Of a DNA stretch of 64,000 bases, positions 53,071 to 62,495 are shown in pieces. The notes beneath the pieces were generated by a model that was not told the DNA's origin, made no database searches, and saw only the letters and a list, made by a program, of their open reading frames with translations. Source of the stretch: Massilia sp. BJB1822 (lineage in GTDB: Bacteria; Pseudomonadota; Gammaproteobacteria; Burkholderiales; Burkholderiaceae_D); NCBI RefSeq assembly GCF_013369485.1, contig NZ_JABWEB010000004.1:310001-374000 (forward strand), read 5' to 3'. Position 1 is the first letter of the stretch. The number at the start of each line of letters is the position of its first letter. Both the position numbers and the translations under genes were made by a program.

Positions 53071-55233
53071 TTAGAAGCGGTTCGACATGCTCACATAGAT
53101 ATTGCGCGCCTTGCCCACCTGGGCCGTGTTTTCCGGCTTCATCGCATTCAGATATGGACGGTTGAACAGATTGCGCACGCCGGCCACCACTTCCACCTGG
53201 CGTCCCAGCGCTTTCCAGGGCGAGGCGGCGGGCTGCCAGCGCAGGTTCAGGTCGGCGATGGTGTAGCTGTCGCGCACATAGTATTCAGTCTTCTTGCCGC
53301 TGACGTAGGTGGCGGGATTCTGATCCGGCTTGCGCCAGTGCGATACGCCCAGGCCGATGCTCGCTTCCGGCGTCAGCCAGTAACCGACGCCCAGGCGCAG
53401 CTTGTCGGCGAAGGCATTGGGGTAGTTCTTGCCGGTAGTCTGATTGACCTGTTTCAGATGCTCGTAGCTGGCGTCCAGCTGCCATAGCGGCTGGCGGTAT
53501 TCCAGTTCGATCTCGTAGCCGCGCCGCTTCACCAGATCGGCATTGGTGTAGCGCGCGTAGCTTTCGCTTTTCGGCGGCGTTCCCATTTCCGGCAGGGCCG
53601 TTAGGCCGATCATCTGCGAGATCTTGCCGTTGAAGTACATCGCCTTGGCGAACAGTCTGTCCTTTTCCGCAAACAGGGCGTTGCGGCTCAGCGAGGCGCC
53701 CAGCTCGCGCTCCTTCGAGTGCTCCGGCTTCAGGTCGGGATTGGGCAGGAACCAGTAGAAGGGATTGAGCGCGCCGCTGGACGAGGTTTCATGCGGCGTC
53801 GGCGCGCGGTAGGTGCGCGAGACGTTGCCCAGCAGGATAAGGCCGCCGCCCACGGCGTAACTGGCGCCCAGGCGCGGCGAGAAGTTCGAATCGCTATAGT
53901 CGTTGTTCTTGTTTTTGACCTTGCGCCGGAAGCTGTCGTAGCGTCCACCCATATGCAGTACCAGCTTGTCGTCCAGCAGGCTCATTTCCTCCTGCACGAA
54001 GAGGCCACTGTCCTGGTAGGTGTTCGGCATGGAGCCGAAGTCGCTCAGCTCACCGTTCGACACCATGCGCGCATCCTCGTGGCGGCGTTCATAGCTCAGG
54101 CCCAGCACCAGCCGGTGCTTCGCGCCCAGCGCGGAGAAGGCGAAGCGGTTCTGGATATCGACGCCGGTGCGCTTGTCCTGATTCAGGTAGTCCATGGTAT
54201 TGCGCTTGCCGCCGCTCACATAGTCGTAGCCGCGCTGGTAGCTGGCTTCGGCGGTGTACAGCGAAGCCTCCAGGTTGAGCCAGGGCAGGCCGGCCGGGCT
54301 GGCCGTGTAGCGCAGCGACCAGTCGCGCTGGCGCAGTTTGCCGCTGATCGGTCCTGTAGACGGCGTTTGCGCATGCCACAGCGTTTGCCAGGCCGTTTCC
54401 ACGCGCTCGCCCATATCGAAGTACGACAGGCTCAAACGCTGGCGCGGCGCCAGATTCCAGCCCGCCTTGAAGAAGTAGTTGCTGCCGTTTTCATCGTTGT
54501 CGGTGTGCTGGAACTGGTTCGGCGGCGTGCCGACCACGCGCGCCAGCTTGATGTCGCCGTCATGGGTTTTCTTCACATAGGCCAGCACGTCGAAGGCGCT
54601 GCCGGTGGGGGCGCTGGCCAGGGCCACATAGCCTTCGCGGTGGTTGTTATGGTCGTAGCGCAGCTTGGTGGAAATGCCGTTTTCCGCGCCCGGCGCCAGG
54701 AAGTCGTTGGCGTCGGCCGTGGTGCTGGACACCACGCCACCGATCGCGCCGCTGCCGTGCGCCACCGAGGATGAACCCTTGACCACCTCGACCCGCTTGA
54801 GCAGGTCGCCATCCATGCGGAAGCTGGAGATATGGTTGGAAAACAGCGAAGCGGAGCGGCGGATGCCGTCCTGCTTGACGATCACCCGTTCCTCGCTCTG
54901 GTAGCCGAAGCCGCGGATGTTGAAGTGCTGGCCGATTTCGCGGCCGCTGCCGCCGCCGGCGCTGAAGCCTGGCACCTGGGACAGCGCATCGATCACGCCG
55001 GTGCTGATGGACAGGTTGTCGCGGTCCAGCACCGTCACCGAGCCAGGATAGGCGGCGCGCGAGACGCCGATGCCGGTGCCGCTGACCGTGGTTTCCGGCA
55101 TGACCTGTTCCACCGTGGCGTGGCGCGCGGACGCCGGTGGTCCTGCTTCCTGCTGCGCGTGGGCGGCGGCGGAAACAGCCATCAGGACGGCGGCGCTGAG
55201 CGGGCGCAAACGGGGGGAGTGCATGCCAGACAT
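53071..55233 (-). CDS. TonB-dependent receptor, heme/hemoglobin type
   Basis: A 720-residue outer-membrane receptor. Signal peptide of about 26 residues ends at A-H-A. The plug domain (about 45-160) has I-R-G-F-G-Y and V-V-K-G-S-S-S-V-A-H-G-S-G-A-I-G-G, as in heme/hemoglobin receptors, followed by a 22-strand barrel ending in aromatic N-R-F. It would import an iron source across the outer membrane with TonB. The heme assignment rests on plug resemblance; other iron ligands are possible. A Fur-like box is upstream. Confidence 0.88.
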   Translation of the reverse strand: MSGMHSPRLRPLSAAVLMAVSAAAHAQQEAGPPASARHATVEQVMPETTVSGTGIGVSRAAYPGSVTVLDRDNLSISTGVIDALSQVPGFSAGGGSGREIGQHFNIRGFGYQSEERVIVKQDGIRRSASLFSNHISSFRMDGDLLKRVEVVKGSSSVAHGSGAIGGVVSSTTADANDFLAPGAENGISTKLRYDHNNHREGYVALASAPTGSAFDVLAYVKKTHDGDIKLARVVGTPPNQFQHTDNDENGSNYFFKAGWNLAPRQRLSLSYFDMGERVETAWQTLWHAQTPSTGPISGKLRQRDWSLRYTASPAGLPWLNLEASLYTAEASYQRGYDYVSGGKRNTMDYLNQDKRTGVDIQNRFAFSALGAKHRLVLGLSYERRHEDARMVSNGELSDFGSMPNTYQDSGLFVQEEMSLLDDKLVLHMGGRYDSFRRKVKNKNNDYSDSNFSPRLGASYAVGGGLILLGNVSRTYRAPTPHETSSSGALNPFYWFLPNPDLKPEHSKERELGASLSRNALFAEKDRLFAKAMYFNGKISQMIGLTALPEMGTPPKSESYARYTNADLVKRRGYEIELEYRQPLWQLDASYEHLKQVNQTTGKNYPNAFADKLRLGVGYWLTPEASIGLGVSHWRKPDQNPATYVSGKKTEYYVRDSYTIADLNLRWQPAASPWKALGRQVEVVAGVRNLFNRPYLNAMKPENTAQVGKARNIYVSMSNRF

Positions 55234-55322
55234 GGGAAATCCTCAAAAATAAGTGGTGAACGAACGTTTGAGGGCCGGCGGGTGCCTGAACGATAGGAAT
55301 GCAATTCGTCAGACGTGATGCG

Positions 55323-55341
55323 AATGCGAATTATTCGCAAT
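55323..55341. promoter_or_regulatory. Fur-like box upstream of the TonB receptor
   Basis: AATGCGAATTATTCGCAAT is a 19-base near-perfect palindrome (one mismatch) of the AATGCGAAT-type seen in betaproteobacterial Fur boxes. It is 90 bases before the receptor start. Confidence 0.65.
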
Positions 55342-55420
55342 GGTAATCAATTAGAAATATTGCTGCAATATAAATTTTGGAAACGATAAGATGGCCGGGA
55401 ATTTTCACTCCCGGCGCTGC

Positions 55421-56197
55421 TTAGAAGCGGTTCCAGTTATTGCGGCGGTGCTCGTGGGCTTCCTTCAGCAGATGGCCGGCGCGTTCGGCATCGCTGTCGG
55501 CCACCGCCATGGCCAGCTCCTGCAGGGCCGGCGGATATTCATGTTCGGCCGATTCTTCCAGCCAGTGCTGGGCGCGGGTCGCATCGCGCGGCACGCCCTG
55601 TCCTTCGCGGTAGACATAGGAGAGCAGGAACATTGCATGCGCGTTGCCCAGCTCACTGGCCGCTTCCAGCCAGCGCGCGCTGCGTGCCGCATCGCGCGGC
55701 ACGCCTTCGCCATTGCGCGCCAGCAGGCCAAGCATCAGCGCCGCTTTCGCATGCTTCTTCTCGGCTGCTGCCAGATACCAGCGCCAGGCCAGCGCGCCCG
55801 GGGAGGTGCCGCTGCTGGCCGCCGCGTTGCTGATGCCGCTCGTGCCATTGGCGATGCCGCGATACGACTCCGCCAGATGGAAGGCCGCCTGTGCATCGCC
55901 GCTGCGCGCCGCCTGTTCCAGCAGGCGCATGGCTTCCTCCTGCTGGCCGGGACGGGCGCGGTACAGGATGCCCAGCTCGCGCTGGGCCACCGGCATGCCG
56001 CGCGCGGCCCAGCTGCGCAAGCGCTGCTCCGCCTCGGCATTGCCCTGCTGCGACGCTGCCATCGCCACCGACTCGATGCGTGCAGCGTCCGGCCCGGCGC
56101 CATCGGCGCCAGCCGCCATATGCGGCCCGCCGTCGCGGCAGGCCGTCAATGCGGCCAGCGACAGGCAGGCCAGCAGGGTAATGCTCCAGCGTTTCAT
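55421..56197 (-). CDS. Sel1-repeat lipoprotein
   Basis: A 258-residue exported lipoprotein. Lipobox A-L-T-A-C near residue 20. Most of the rest is Sel1/TPR-like helical repeats: A-A-R-G-M-P-V-A-Q-R-E-L-G, A-A-R-S-G-D-A-Q-A-A-F-H-L, and three more, each around 36 residues. Such repeats bind proteins. It ends with N-N-W-N-R-F. Its role is unknown; it sits between cpdB and the TonB receptor on the same strand but with gaps of 29 and 187 bases. Confidence 0.85.
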   Translation of the reverse strand: MKRWSITLLACLSLAALTACRDGGPHMAAGADGAGPDAARIESVAMAASQQGNAEAEQRLRSWAARGMPVAQRELGILYRARPGQQEEAMRLLEQAARSGDAQAAFHLAESYRGIANGTSGISNAAASSGTSPGALAWRWYLAAAEKKHAKAALMLGLLARNGEGVPRDAARSARWLEAASELGNAHAMFLLSYVYREGQGVPRDATRAQHWLEESAEHEYPPALQELAMAVADSDAERAGHLLKEAHEHRRNNWNRF

Positions 56198-56226
56198 ACT
56201 GCGTGCTTCCTTTTGCGCTTAGGTGC

Positions 56227-58350
56227 TTACTTGCTCAGGTCAATGCTGTACTTGGCGAAGCCGGAGGCATCCAGCCCGCCTTCGGCCGCGACCTGGGACA
56301 GGCCGGCATTCTTCGCCAGCGGCAGATGGCCTGGCGCCGAACGCAGGAAGACTGGGCCGGCCGTCTTCACTTTCACGAAGCTCCAGCTTTGCGCGCTGCC
56401 GTTGTCGGCCAGCGTGACCTTGCCGGTAGTCTTGCCCAGTTTCTGCAGGTAGTTGCTGACCACGGCCTGGTTTGCATCCGGCGACTTGATGATGGTCTTG
56501 CTGCCGTCGATGCCCGGCACATTGCCGCCGCCGCCGGCACGGTAGTCATTGGTCGCCACGATGAAGTCGTCGCCGTCGGCTACCGGCTTGCCCTGGAACG
56601 TCAGGTTGGCGATGCGGCTGCCGGCTGGCTTGCTGACGTCGATCTGGTATTTCAGCGCATTGCCTTCGGCATAGAATACGTCGAAGTTAAAGATCGTGCC
56701 GTAGGAAGGCACCAGATCCTGCTCGCTGGTCTTGGCCGGATCGATCTGGCCGAACTGCTTGGCTGACATTTCCAACCAGGCTTTCAGGTCGGAGCCCTTG
56801 ATCTTCACGGCTTGCAGATTGTTGTTGCCGTACAGGTAAAGGTCGCCCGGATTGCGGATTTGCAGACCCACCGGCTTGGCGGCGCTGGCATCCGGCGCCA
56901 CATCGGTAAAGTCGGAAGCGCCGTTGCGGCCCGCCTTGAACGGCGCGCTGCACGAGATCACCGGAATGTTCTTGTAGGTCGACAGCACAGGATCGGTGCT
57001 GCTGGCGATGAAGTTCTTCACGTAGTCGAGCTGCGCCTGGTTCACCAGCTGGATCGCGCTCACGTCGCCCACCAGCGAGAAGTAGGACGACATTTCGAAG
57101 TCGGTCGACACGCCCAGCGGCTGCTTGGCGTAGGCCACGGTGGCTTCGTGTTCGTCCTTGATCAGTTTGGACAGTTCTGGATCGGCCTTCACCAGGGTGC
57201 TGCCGTCGGTGTATTTGAAGCCGCGCGATTCCACATTGGTCTTGGCCGGCTGCGTCACCCATTTGCCGCCTTGATACACCATGGTCATCTTGATGATGCC
57301 AAGACGGCGGCCCCAGCTCTGCGCCATCACGGTTGGCACATTGTTGACGAAGCCGTTGACGGCGTCGATATTGGCGCTGGCCGGCAGGGCGGCGAAGGAT
57401 GGGTCGAGGGCCGGCGCGTTGGCCTCTTTACCTTTCGGGAAGACCAGGTGCGAGTGGCCGATCAGCAGCGCGTCGATGCCGGTGCTGGTCAGGTGGTAGC
57501 TTTGGTTTTCCATTTTCGGGCTGTACGGGCTTGGGTCCAGGCCACCGTGCGACAGCGCCACGACCACGTCCGCGCCCTTGCTGCGCAGCTCAGGCACATA
57601 CTGCTTGGCCGCTTCCACGGAACCGGTGACGGCCACTTTGCCGGCCAGGTTTTTCTGGTCCCAATCAAGGATTTGCGGCGGCACGAAGCTCATGATGCCG
57701 ATATTCAGCTTGACGGTCAGCTTGCTGCCATCCGGTGCGGTGGCCGCGAAATCGCGCGGCAGCACGGCGTATGGCTGGAAGATCGGCTTCTGGCTGGCGA
57801 CGCCGGTGACGTTGCTCAGCACCAGAGGGAAGGTTGGCGCGCCGCAGGTGCCGGTAGGCTTGCTCACGCCGGGGATATTGAACTCGGTGTTGGTGACTTG
57901 GCTCAGGTAGGGCAGGCCGTAGTTGAATTCATGGTTGCCCATGCCGCCGCCGTCGAATTTCAGCGCGTTCATGGCCTTGTGGATAGCCAGGGTGCCGGAG
58001 CAGGGCACCGGCGAGGTCAGGGCTTGCAGATCGCCCAGCAGGGTGCCCTGGATGGTGTCGCCATCGTCGAGCAGCACATTGTTCGGATTCTCGGCGCGCG
58101 CGGCCTGGATCAGGGTGGAGGTGCGCTCCAGACCGAGGCTGGTGTCTTCCGACAGTGAATAGTAGTTATAGCTCAGCACATTGGCGTGCAGGTCGGTGGT
58201 TTCCATCAGCGCGAAGCTGACGGTCGTGCCTTCCGGGATTTTCGGCGTTTCAGGCTTCGTCACCAAGGTAGTGTTGTCGTTGCTGCTGCTGCCGCAACCG
58301 ACCAGACCCGCCGCGGCCAGCGCCGCCACCATCACCCAATTCGTTTTCAT
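56227..58350 (-). CDS. cpdB: 2',3'-cyclic-nucleotide 2'-phosphodiesterase / 3'-nucleotidase, lipoprotein
   Basis: A 707-residue CpdB-type enzyme that hydrolyses 2',3'-cyclic nucleotides and 3'-nucleotides outside the cytoplasm. It has a lipoprotein signal with lipobox L-V-G-C near residues 16-19, so it is probably membrane anchored, unlike soluble E. coli CpdB. The metallophosphoesterase domain shows M-E-T-T-D-L-H-A-N, D-D-G-D, G-N-H-E-F-N-Y-G and G-H-S-H. The 5'-nucleotidase C-domain follows with G-N-N-N-L substrate loop features. A Pho box 50 bases upstream indicates induction by phosphate starvation. Confidence 0.92.
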   Translation of the reverse strand: MKTNWVMVAALAAAGLVGCGSSSNDNTTLVTKPETPKIPEGTTVSFALMETTDLHANVLSYNYYSLSEDTSLGLERTSTLIQAARAENPNNVLLDDGDTIQGTLLGDLQALTSPVPCSGTLAIHKAMNALKFDGGGMGNHEFNYGLPYLSQVTNTEFNIPGVSKPTGTCGAPTFPLVLSNVTGVASQKPIFQPYAVLPRDFAATAPDGSKLTVKLNIGIMSFVPPQILDWDQKNLAGKVAVTGSVEAAKQYVPELRSKGADVVVALSHGGLDPSPYSPKMENQSYHLTSTGIDALLIGHSHLVFPKGKEANAPALDPSFAALPASANIDAVNGFVNNVPTVMAQSWGRRLGIIKMTMVYQGGKWVTQPAKTNVESRGFKYTDGSTLVKADPELSKLIKDEHEATVAYAKQPLGVSTDFEMSSYFSLVGDVSAIQLVNQAQLDYVKNFIASSTDPVLSTYKNIPVISCSAPFKAGRNGASDFTDVAPDASAAKPVGLQIRNPGDLYLYGNNNLQAVKIKGSDLKAWLEMSAKQFGQIDPAKTSEQDLVPSYGTIFNFDVFYAEGNALKYQIDVSKPAGSRIANLTFQGKPVADGDDFIVATNDYRAGGGGNVPGIDGSKTIIKSPDANQAVVSNYLQKLGKTTGKVTLADNGSAQSWSFVKVKTAGPVFLRSAPGHLPLAKNAGLSQVAAEGGLDASGFAKYSIDLSK

Positions 58351-58399
58351 GCCATTCCCTGTGAGAAGAAAATCAAAGCCGCGACTTTAATTGTCATTC

Positions 58400-58417
58400 G
58401 TGACAGGGTTATGACAG
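58400..58417 (-). promoter_or_regulatory. Pho box of cpdB
   Basis: On the minus strand CTGTCAT-AACC-CTGTCAC, two 7-base PhoB half-sites with the standard 4-base linker (11-base period), 50 bases before the cpdB start. Confidence 0.85.
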
Positions 58418-58429
58418 GGCATGAAGGAA

Positions 58430-58720
58430 TTATGAAGAAGGCAATTGGCGCTGGCTGCGGATTTTCAAAATGAGCACCGTATCAGTAGTCGCATCGTAGC
58501 GATAGACTGCTGTGTATCCACCATGATGACGACCTATTAGCAATTCCCTGCAGCCCTTGGGTGCCGGGCGTCCTATCTGCGGTGCATGCTTGAGAATGTC
58601 CAGCGCATCGCGAATATTCTTGAGTGTCGCTGTTGCAAACGTGGGGTTTGTCTGGGCCAGAAAATCGAAGATGTGCTCGGCATCAGCCCTTCCTGACTCT
58701 ACCCATACCAGCTTGGCCAT
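58430..58720 (-). CDS. RelE/ParE-family toxin
   Basis: A 96-residue ParE/RelE-fold toxin. Marks are V-W-V-E-S-G-R-A-D, A-P-Q-I-G-R-P, and the C-terminal G-G-Y-T-A-V-Y-R-Y-D followed by V-L-I-L-K-I-R-S-Q-R-Q. ParE-type toxins poison gyrase and RelE-type toxins cleave mRNA; sequence alone does not decide between the two. It is 1 base after the antitoxin gene, so they form an operon. Confidence 0.88.
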   Translation of the reverse strand: MAKLVWVESGRADAEHIFDFLAQTNPTFATATLKNIRDALDILKHAPQIGRPAPKGCRELLIGRHHGGYTAVYRYDATTDTVLILKIRSQRQLPSS

Positions 58721-58721
58721 A

Positions 58722-59006
58722 TCAGGCCTTAATTTTGCGCGCCTTGGGAGGATCTACCTTTTCGCCAGCCATGCGTCGTTCAAAATATTCGATGACTTCT
58801 TCGTGAGGGATGGCCATTCCGGTTTGCTGGAACTCCTGCCAGCGGCGCTCGGCTTCATCGTAGTCGTCGAGAGCTGGATCGTCGTAAATCAGTTTTTGGT
58901 GGATGGCGGCCAGAATATAGTCGTGTTCCGACATGCCTGTGCGCTGAGCGGCTTCGGCGATAGCGGCTTTCAATTCGGCGCTGAGCTGGATGGCGGTGTT
59001 TGTCAT
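58722..59006 (-). CDS. Ribbon-helix-helix antitoxin
   Basis: A 94-residue antitoxin. The N-terminal ribbon-helix-helix (A-I-Q-L-S-A-E-L-K-A-A-I-A-E-A-A-Q-R-T-G-M-S) binds DNA as a dimer, and the acidic/aromatic C-terminus (E-R-R-W-Q-E-F, then E-Y-F-E-R-R-M) is the usual toxin-binding tail. It precedes the toxin gene by 1 base, as in parDE-type pairs. GC looks lower than in neighbours by eye, in line with mobile modules. Confidence 0.85.
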   Translation of the reverse strand: MTNTAIQLSAELKAAIAEAAQRTGMSEHDYILAAIHQKLIYDDPALDDYDEAERRWQEFQQTGMAIPHEEVIEYFERRMAGEKVDPPKARKIKA

Positions 59007-59059
59007 ATAAGCCCTCCGTTAGGCATACATTGATTCTAGCACCGGCAAGCGGAGAAGAA

Positions 59060-59089
59060 AACGCCCCGCGCGTTGCCGGGCGGGGCGTT
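59060..59089 (-). terminator. Terminator after the second TonB receptor gene
   Basis: AACGCCCCGC / GCGGGGCGTT stem with 10-base loop; on the minus strand followed by TTCTTC. Confidence 0.75.
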
Positions 59090-59108
59090 CAGATGCGGCG
59101 GGACGGGA

Positions 59109-61499
59109 TCAGAACTTGGCGTACAGACGGGCGAAGTAGGAGGCGCCGTTCAGGCCGAATTGCACGCTGTCGTATTTGAAGCCATTGTCGGTCTCGTCGC
59201 GGTTTTGCGGCGAGGGCTTCACGTTGAAGATGTTGTTGCCGCCGAAGGTGGCCTTCCACGTTTTGTTGATCGTGTAGGTGAAAGCCAGGTCGGCCGAGGT
59301 CTTGGCCTCGTAGTGCGCGTTTGGCACGCCGGCGGCGGTGCCGCTGAAAGTGCCCAGGGTCTGCGGGCCGAAGTGGATGATCTTGAAGTCGGTTTCCAGC
59401 TTGCCGGTCACGTAGTCGAAGCCCAGCGTAGCCTTGCGGCGCGGGCCGCCCTGCTCGATGAACAGGCGCTCGCGTTCGGACAGCAGCACGTCCTCATAGC
59501 CTTTCAGTGATGGCGGCGCGTGGATGCCTTTCACCTCGGTCTTGCTGACGTTCAGTGCGAGGAAGGTGGTCAGCTTGTTGTCGAGGAAGCTGCCGCGATG
59601 CGACACGGTCAGGTCCAGGCCCTGGGTCTTGGTATCGACCGAGTTGACGAAGAACTGGGCCTGGCCCACGCCCAGCGTGGCCAGACGGGCCGCCAGGTCG
59701 GGGTAGTTGTCGGCGGTGAAGCGGCCCGACAGCACGATGCGGTCCTTGATCTTGATGTGGTAAAGGTCCGCCGTGATCGAGGTGGACTGCGTTGGCGTCC
59801 ACGTTGCGCCCAGGGTGTAGGAGCGCGACTTCTCTTCCTTCAGCTTGGGGATACCCGCCAGTTCGGCCACCGCGCCGCCATTCGGTGCCAGCACCACGTC
59901 GGTCGGCACGCCGGAGATGAAGTCGGTGAAGGTGGACGAGAAATACTTCTGCTGCAGCGACGGCGCGCGGAAGCCGCTGCTGAGCGAGGCGCGTAGCAGC
60001 ACGGCGTCGGCCACGCGGTAGCTGCCAGCCAGCTTGCCGGTGATGGTGGAGCCGAAGTCGCTGAACTTCTCCCAGCGCAGCGCGCCTTGCAGCTTGGCCT
60101 GGGCATTCAGATCCGCTTCCAGGTCGATGTAGGCGGCGCTGCTGTGGCGCTTGGCATTGGTCACGTCGCCAGGCTGGAAGCCGGGGAAGCCCTGGCTGCC
60201 GGCCGCGCCGCCCACGCCGACGCCGTCGGCGTCGACATAGGAGCCGCGTTCGCCCGCGAAAATCTTGTATTTCTCGGCGCGATATTCGGCGCCGAAGGCC
60301 ACGTTCAAGCCTTGTCCGATCAAGCCGTCGAAGTAGCGGTTGATGTCGAAATTGGTGGTTGACTGCTGGAAGGAGAAGCCGCCCGCATCGAAGCTGCTTG
60401 GGCTGATGCCCTTGCCGCCTTTGAGGATGTCGGCATTGGCGATGGATGCGTTCAGCGTATTGCTGATGTTGTACTTCAGGCGGTTATAGCCATAGGTCTG
60501 CGAAAGGTCGGAATTCCACTCGCCGATCTTGCTGCGGAAGCCGACGATGGCGTAGCGGTCGTCCAGATCGCCGTTGATGAAGGGCACAAAGCCGTTCGGA
60601 TACATCGGGCCGATATTGCGGTTGTCCTCTTCCGGCGTGCCGCGCGCCCAGGCGCCGCTGGAGGCGTCGCGCGTCTGCACGCCCGCCGTGAAGTAAAGCT
60701 TGCCCGCACCGCCGGTGGGGAATTCGCCGTTCAGGTACACGGTCTTGTTCTTGGCCTTGGTGTCGCCGATGGTGCGCGGGTTGCCCGGTTCGGCGCGGTT
60801 GGAGCGGCCACGGTCCAGATATTCGCCAGTGATGCCGACTACGCCGCTGCCCAGCGCCACGCCGCAATAGGCCGACGCCATATAGTTCTTGCCGTCGCCC
60901 GCCGAGTACTGGCTGTAACCGGCTACCGATTCGCAGCCAAGGCTTTTCTTCAGGCCGACGTCGATCACGCCGGCGATTGCGTCCGAGCCGTATTGGGCGG
61001 CGGCGCCGTCGCGCAGCACCTGCACATCCTTGATCGCCAGCAGAGGGATGGCATTCATATCGGTGCCGGTGTTGCCGCGATTGCGCGCGCCGAACAGGTT
61101 CACCAGGGCCGAGGTGTGGCGGCGTTTGCCGTTCACCAGCACCAGGGTCTGGTCCGAACCCAGGCCGCGCAAGGCGGCGGAATCCACCAGGTCGGCGCCA
61201 TCGGCCCCGGTCTGGCGGGTGGAGTTAAAGGAGGGGGAGATGTAAGTCAGCGTTTGCGCCAGATCGAACTGGCCGCCTTGCTCGGCCACCTTGTTCATCG
61301 GGATCACATCGATCGGCACCACGGTGTCGGTGGTGGAGCTGGTGGCGCGGCGCGAACCCACCACGCTCACGGTCTGGATTTCGCCGGACTTGGCTGCGGT
61401 GTCGGCGGTCTGGGCCAGGACGTGAGGTGCGGCAGCCAACGAAGCGGCGCCGTACAGGCTGAACAATACGGCTTTGCGGAGCTTAGAAATCGGAAACAC
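59109..61499 (-). CDS. TonB-dependent receptor, substrate unknown
   Basis: A 796-residue outer-membrane receptor. Signal peptide of about 29 residues ends at V-L-A. The TonB box region is I-Q-T-V-S-V-V-G-S-R. The plug contains L-R-G-L-G-S-D-Q-T-L-V-L-V-N-G-K-R and V-L-R-D-G-A-A-A-Q-Y-G-S-D-A-I-A-G-V, of the broad catecholate/vitamin-like class. The barrel ends in Y-A-K-F. No Fur or cobalamin element is seen upstream. The 147-base upstream gap has an inverted CGCACA...TGTGCG. Confidence 0.92.
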   Translation of the reverse strand: MFPISKLRKAVLFSLYGAASLAAAPHVLAQTADTAAKSGEIQTVSVVGSRRATSSTTDTVVPIDVIPMNKVAEQGGQFDLAQTLTYISPSFNSTRQTGADGADLVDSAALRGLGSDQTLVLVNGKRRHTSALVNLFGARNRGNTGTDMNAIPLLAIKDVQVLRDGAAAQYGSDAIAGVIDVGLKKSLGCESVAGYSQYSAGDGKNYMASAYCGVALGSGVVGITGEYLDRGRSNRAEPGNPRTIGDTKAKNKTVYLNGEFPTGGAGKLYFTAGVQTRDASSGAWARGTPEEDNRNIGPMYPNGFVPFINGDLDDRYAIVGFRSKIGEWNSDLSQTYGYNRLKYNISNTLNASIANADILKGGKGISPSSFDAGGFSFQQSTTNFDINRYFDGLIGQGLNVAFGAEYRAEKYKIFAGERGSYVDADGVGVGGAAGSQGFPGFQPGDVTNAKRHSSAAYIDLEADLNAQAKLQGALRWEKFSDFGSTITGKLAGSYRVADAVLLRASLSSGFRAPSLQQKYFSSTFTDFISGVPTDVVLAPNGGAVAELAGIPKLKEEKSRSYTLGATWTPTQSTSITADLYHIKIKDRIVLSGRFTADNYPDLAARLATLGVGQAQFFVNSVDTKTQGLDLTVSHRGSFLDNKLTTFLALNVSKTEVKGIHAPPSLKGYEDVLLSERERLFIEQGGPRRKATLGFDYVTGKLETDFKIIHFGPQTLGTFSGTAAGVPNAHYEAKTSADLAFTYTINKTWKATFGGNNIFNVKPSPQNRDETDNGFKYDSVQFGLNGASYFARLYAKF

Positions 61500-61646
61500 T
61501 TAACAATCTCCCATGGAAAGATTGAACGATTCTAAGCGATACTTTCTACGCCTAACTATTACTTATTTCGACACTGTGACAATTTCGCACAGCTTGGATT
61601 TTACTAATTGTGCGGGGGAGGAAATCGTGTATAAAGGTCGTATTTC

Positions 61647-62468
61647 CTAAGGGTATGTTCTATTGTAGTGCGAAAATTCCGCAGCGCCGCCGATCTGGAT
61701 TGTGTCTTGCACCAGTCTGGTGCGTATCATGCAGGGCTGTCCTAAATGTGACCCTTGGTAGATGAGAAGTGCACTTTGCAAGTGCGCCGTGAGCGCGCCG
61801 GCCGCCACGCCGGTCGCCGAATCTTCCGCTGCCGGGTCGAGGTGATTGAAGTTGCGTCCTTCCAGATGGCCGTCCGCGCGGCGGCACCACACATAGCAGC
61901 CGTTCACCCCATATTCCTTGCCCCATTGCGTGATGCGCGCCAGATCGGGGCGCAGGCCGAGCAGCGTGGCGCTGTCGCGCACTTCCAGCAGCAGCTTGGG
62001 ACTGCCGACCGAGGCAACGACGGGTGCGGATGCCAGTTCCAGCGTTTCATCGTTCAGCAATTGTTGCGCCAGGCCGGGCTGTAGCTCAGGGGAGGGCGCT
62101 GGCTGGCGTCTCAGGCTGATGAAAACATCGCCCCCTGTCTGCGACAACTCAAGCAACTGCCCGCGCATGGCGGTGCGCACGGTAAGCGGCTGCGTCCGCT
62201 CTTCCTGCAGCACACGCGCCGCCGCCAGCGTGGCATGCAAGCAAAGCGGGCTGCGCGCATGGGGATAGAAATAATCCAGCACATAAGCCGCCTGCTCATC
62301 GCCCTGGTCCACAAAAACGCAGGCGCTGACGCCGCTCTGCGCCGCAAATGCATGCCTTTCCGCGATATCCTGCGTTCCCTCCAGTACCACCAGCGCCGGA
62401 TTGCCTTCGCCCGCCTGCGTTCCAAAACACTTCAGCTCATGAATCACCGTCACCTGCCGCTCCCGCAT
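61647..62468 (-). CDS. PhzF-family isomerase-like protein
   Basis: A 273-residue PhzF/DapF-fold protein. The start is uncertain: an ATG at 62468 is used; a GTG at 62453 gives V-T-V-I-H-E-L-K-C-F-G and has a better placed GGGAG. Two similar halves are seen, the second with D-S-A-T-G-V-A-A-G-A-L-T-A. The usual E near F-T-x-x-P-F-x-G-N-P is present as Q-A-G-E-G-N-P-A. Most PhzF-like proteins have no known reaction. Confidence 0.85.
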   Translation of the reverse strand: MRERQVTVIHELKCFGTQAGEGNPALVVLEGTQDIAERHAFAAQSGVSACVFVDQGDEQAAYVLDYFYPHARSPLCLHATLAAARVLQEERTQPLTVRTAMRGQLLELSQTGGDVFISLRRQPAPSPELQPGLAQQLLNDETLELASAPVVASVGSPKLLLEVRDSATLLGLRPDLARITQWGKEYGVNGCYVWCRRADGHLEGRNFNHLDPAAEDSATGVAAGALTAHLQSALLIYQGSHLGQPCMIRTRLVQDTIQIGGAAEFSHYNRTYP

Positions 62469-62495
62469 ATGCAAAACATGCAGTATGCAGGCTTT

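Noticed and set aside
61561..61620. CGCACA...TGTGCG inverted pair upstream of the second TonB receptor
   Set aside because: Arms of only six bases with 17 bases between; not enough to call an operator.
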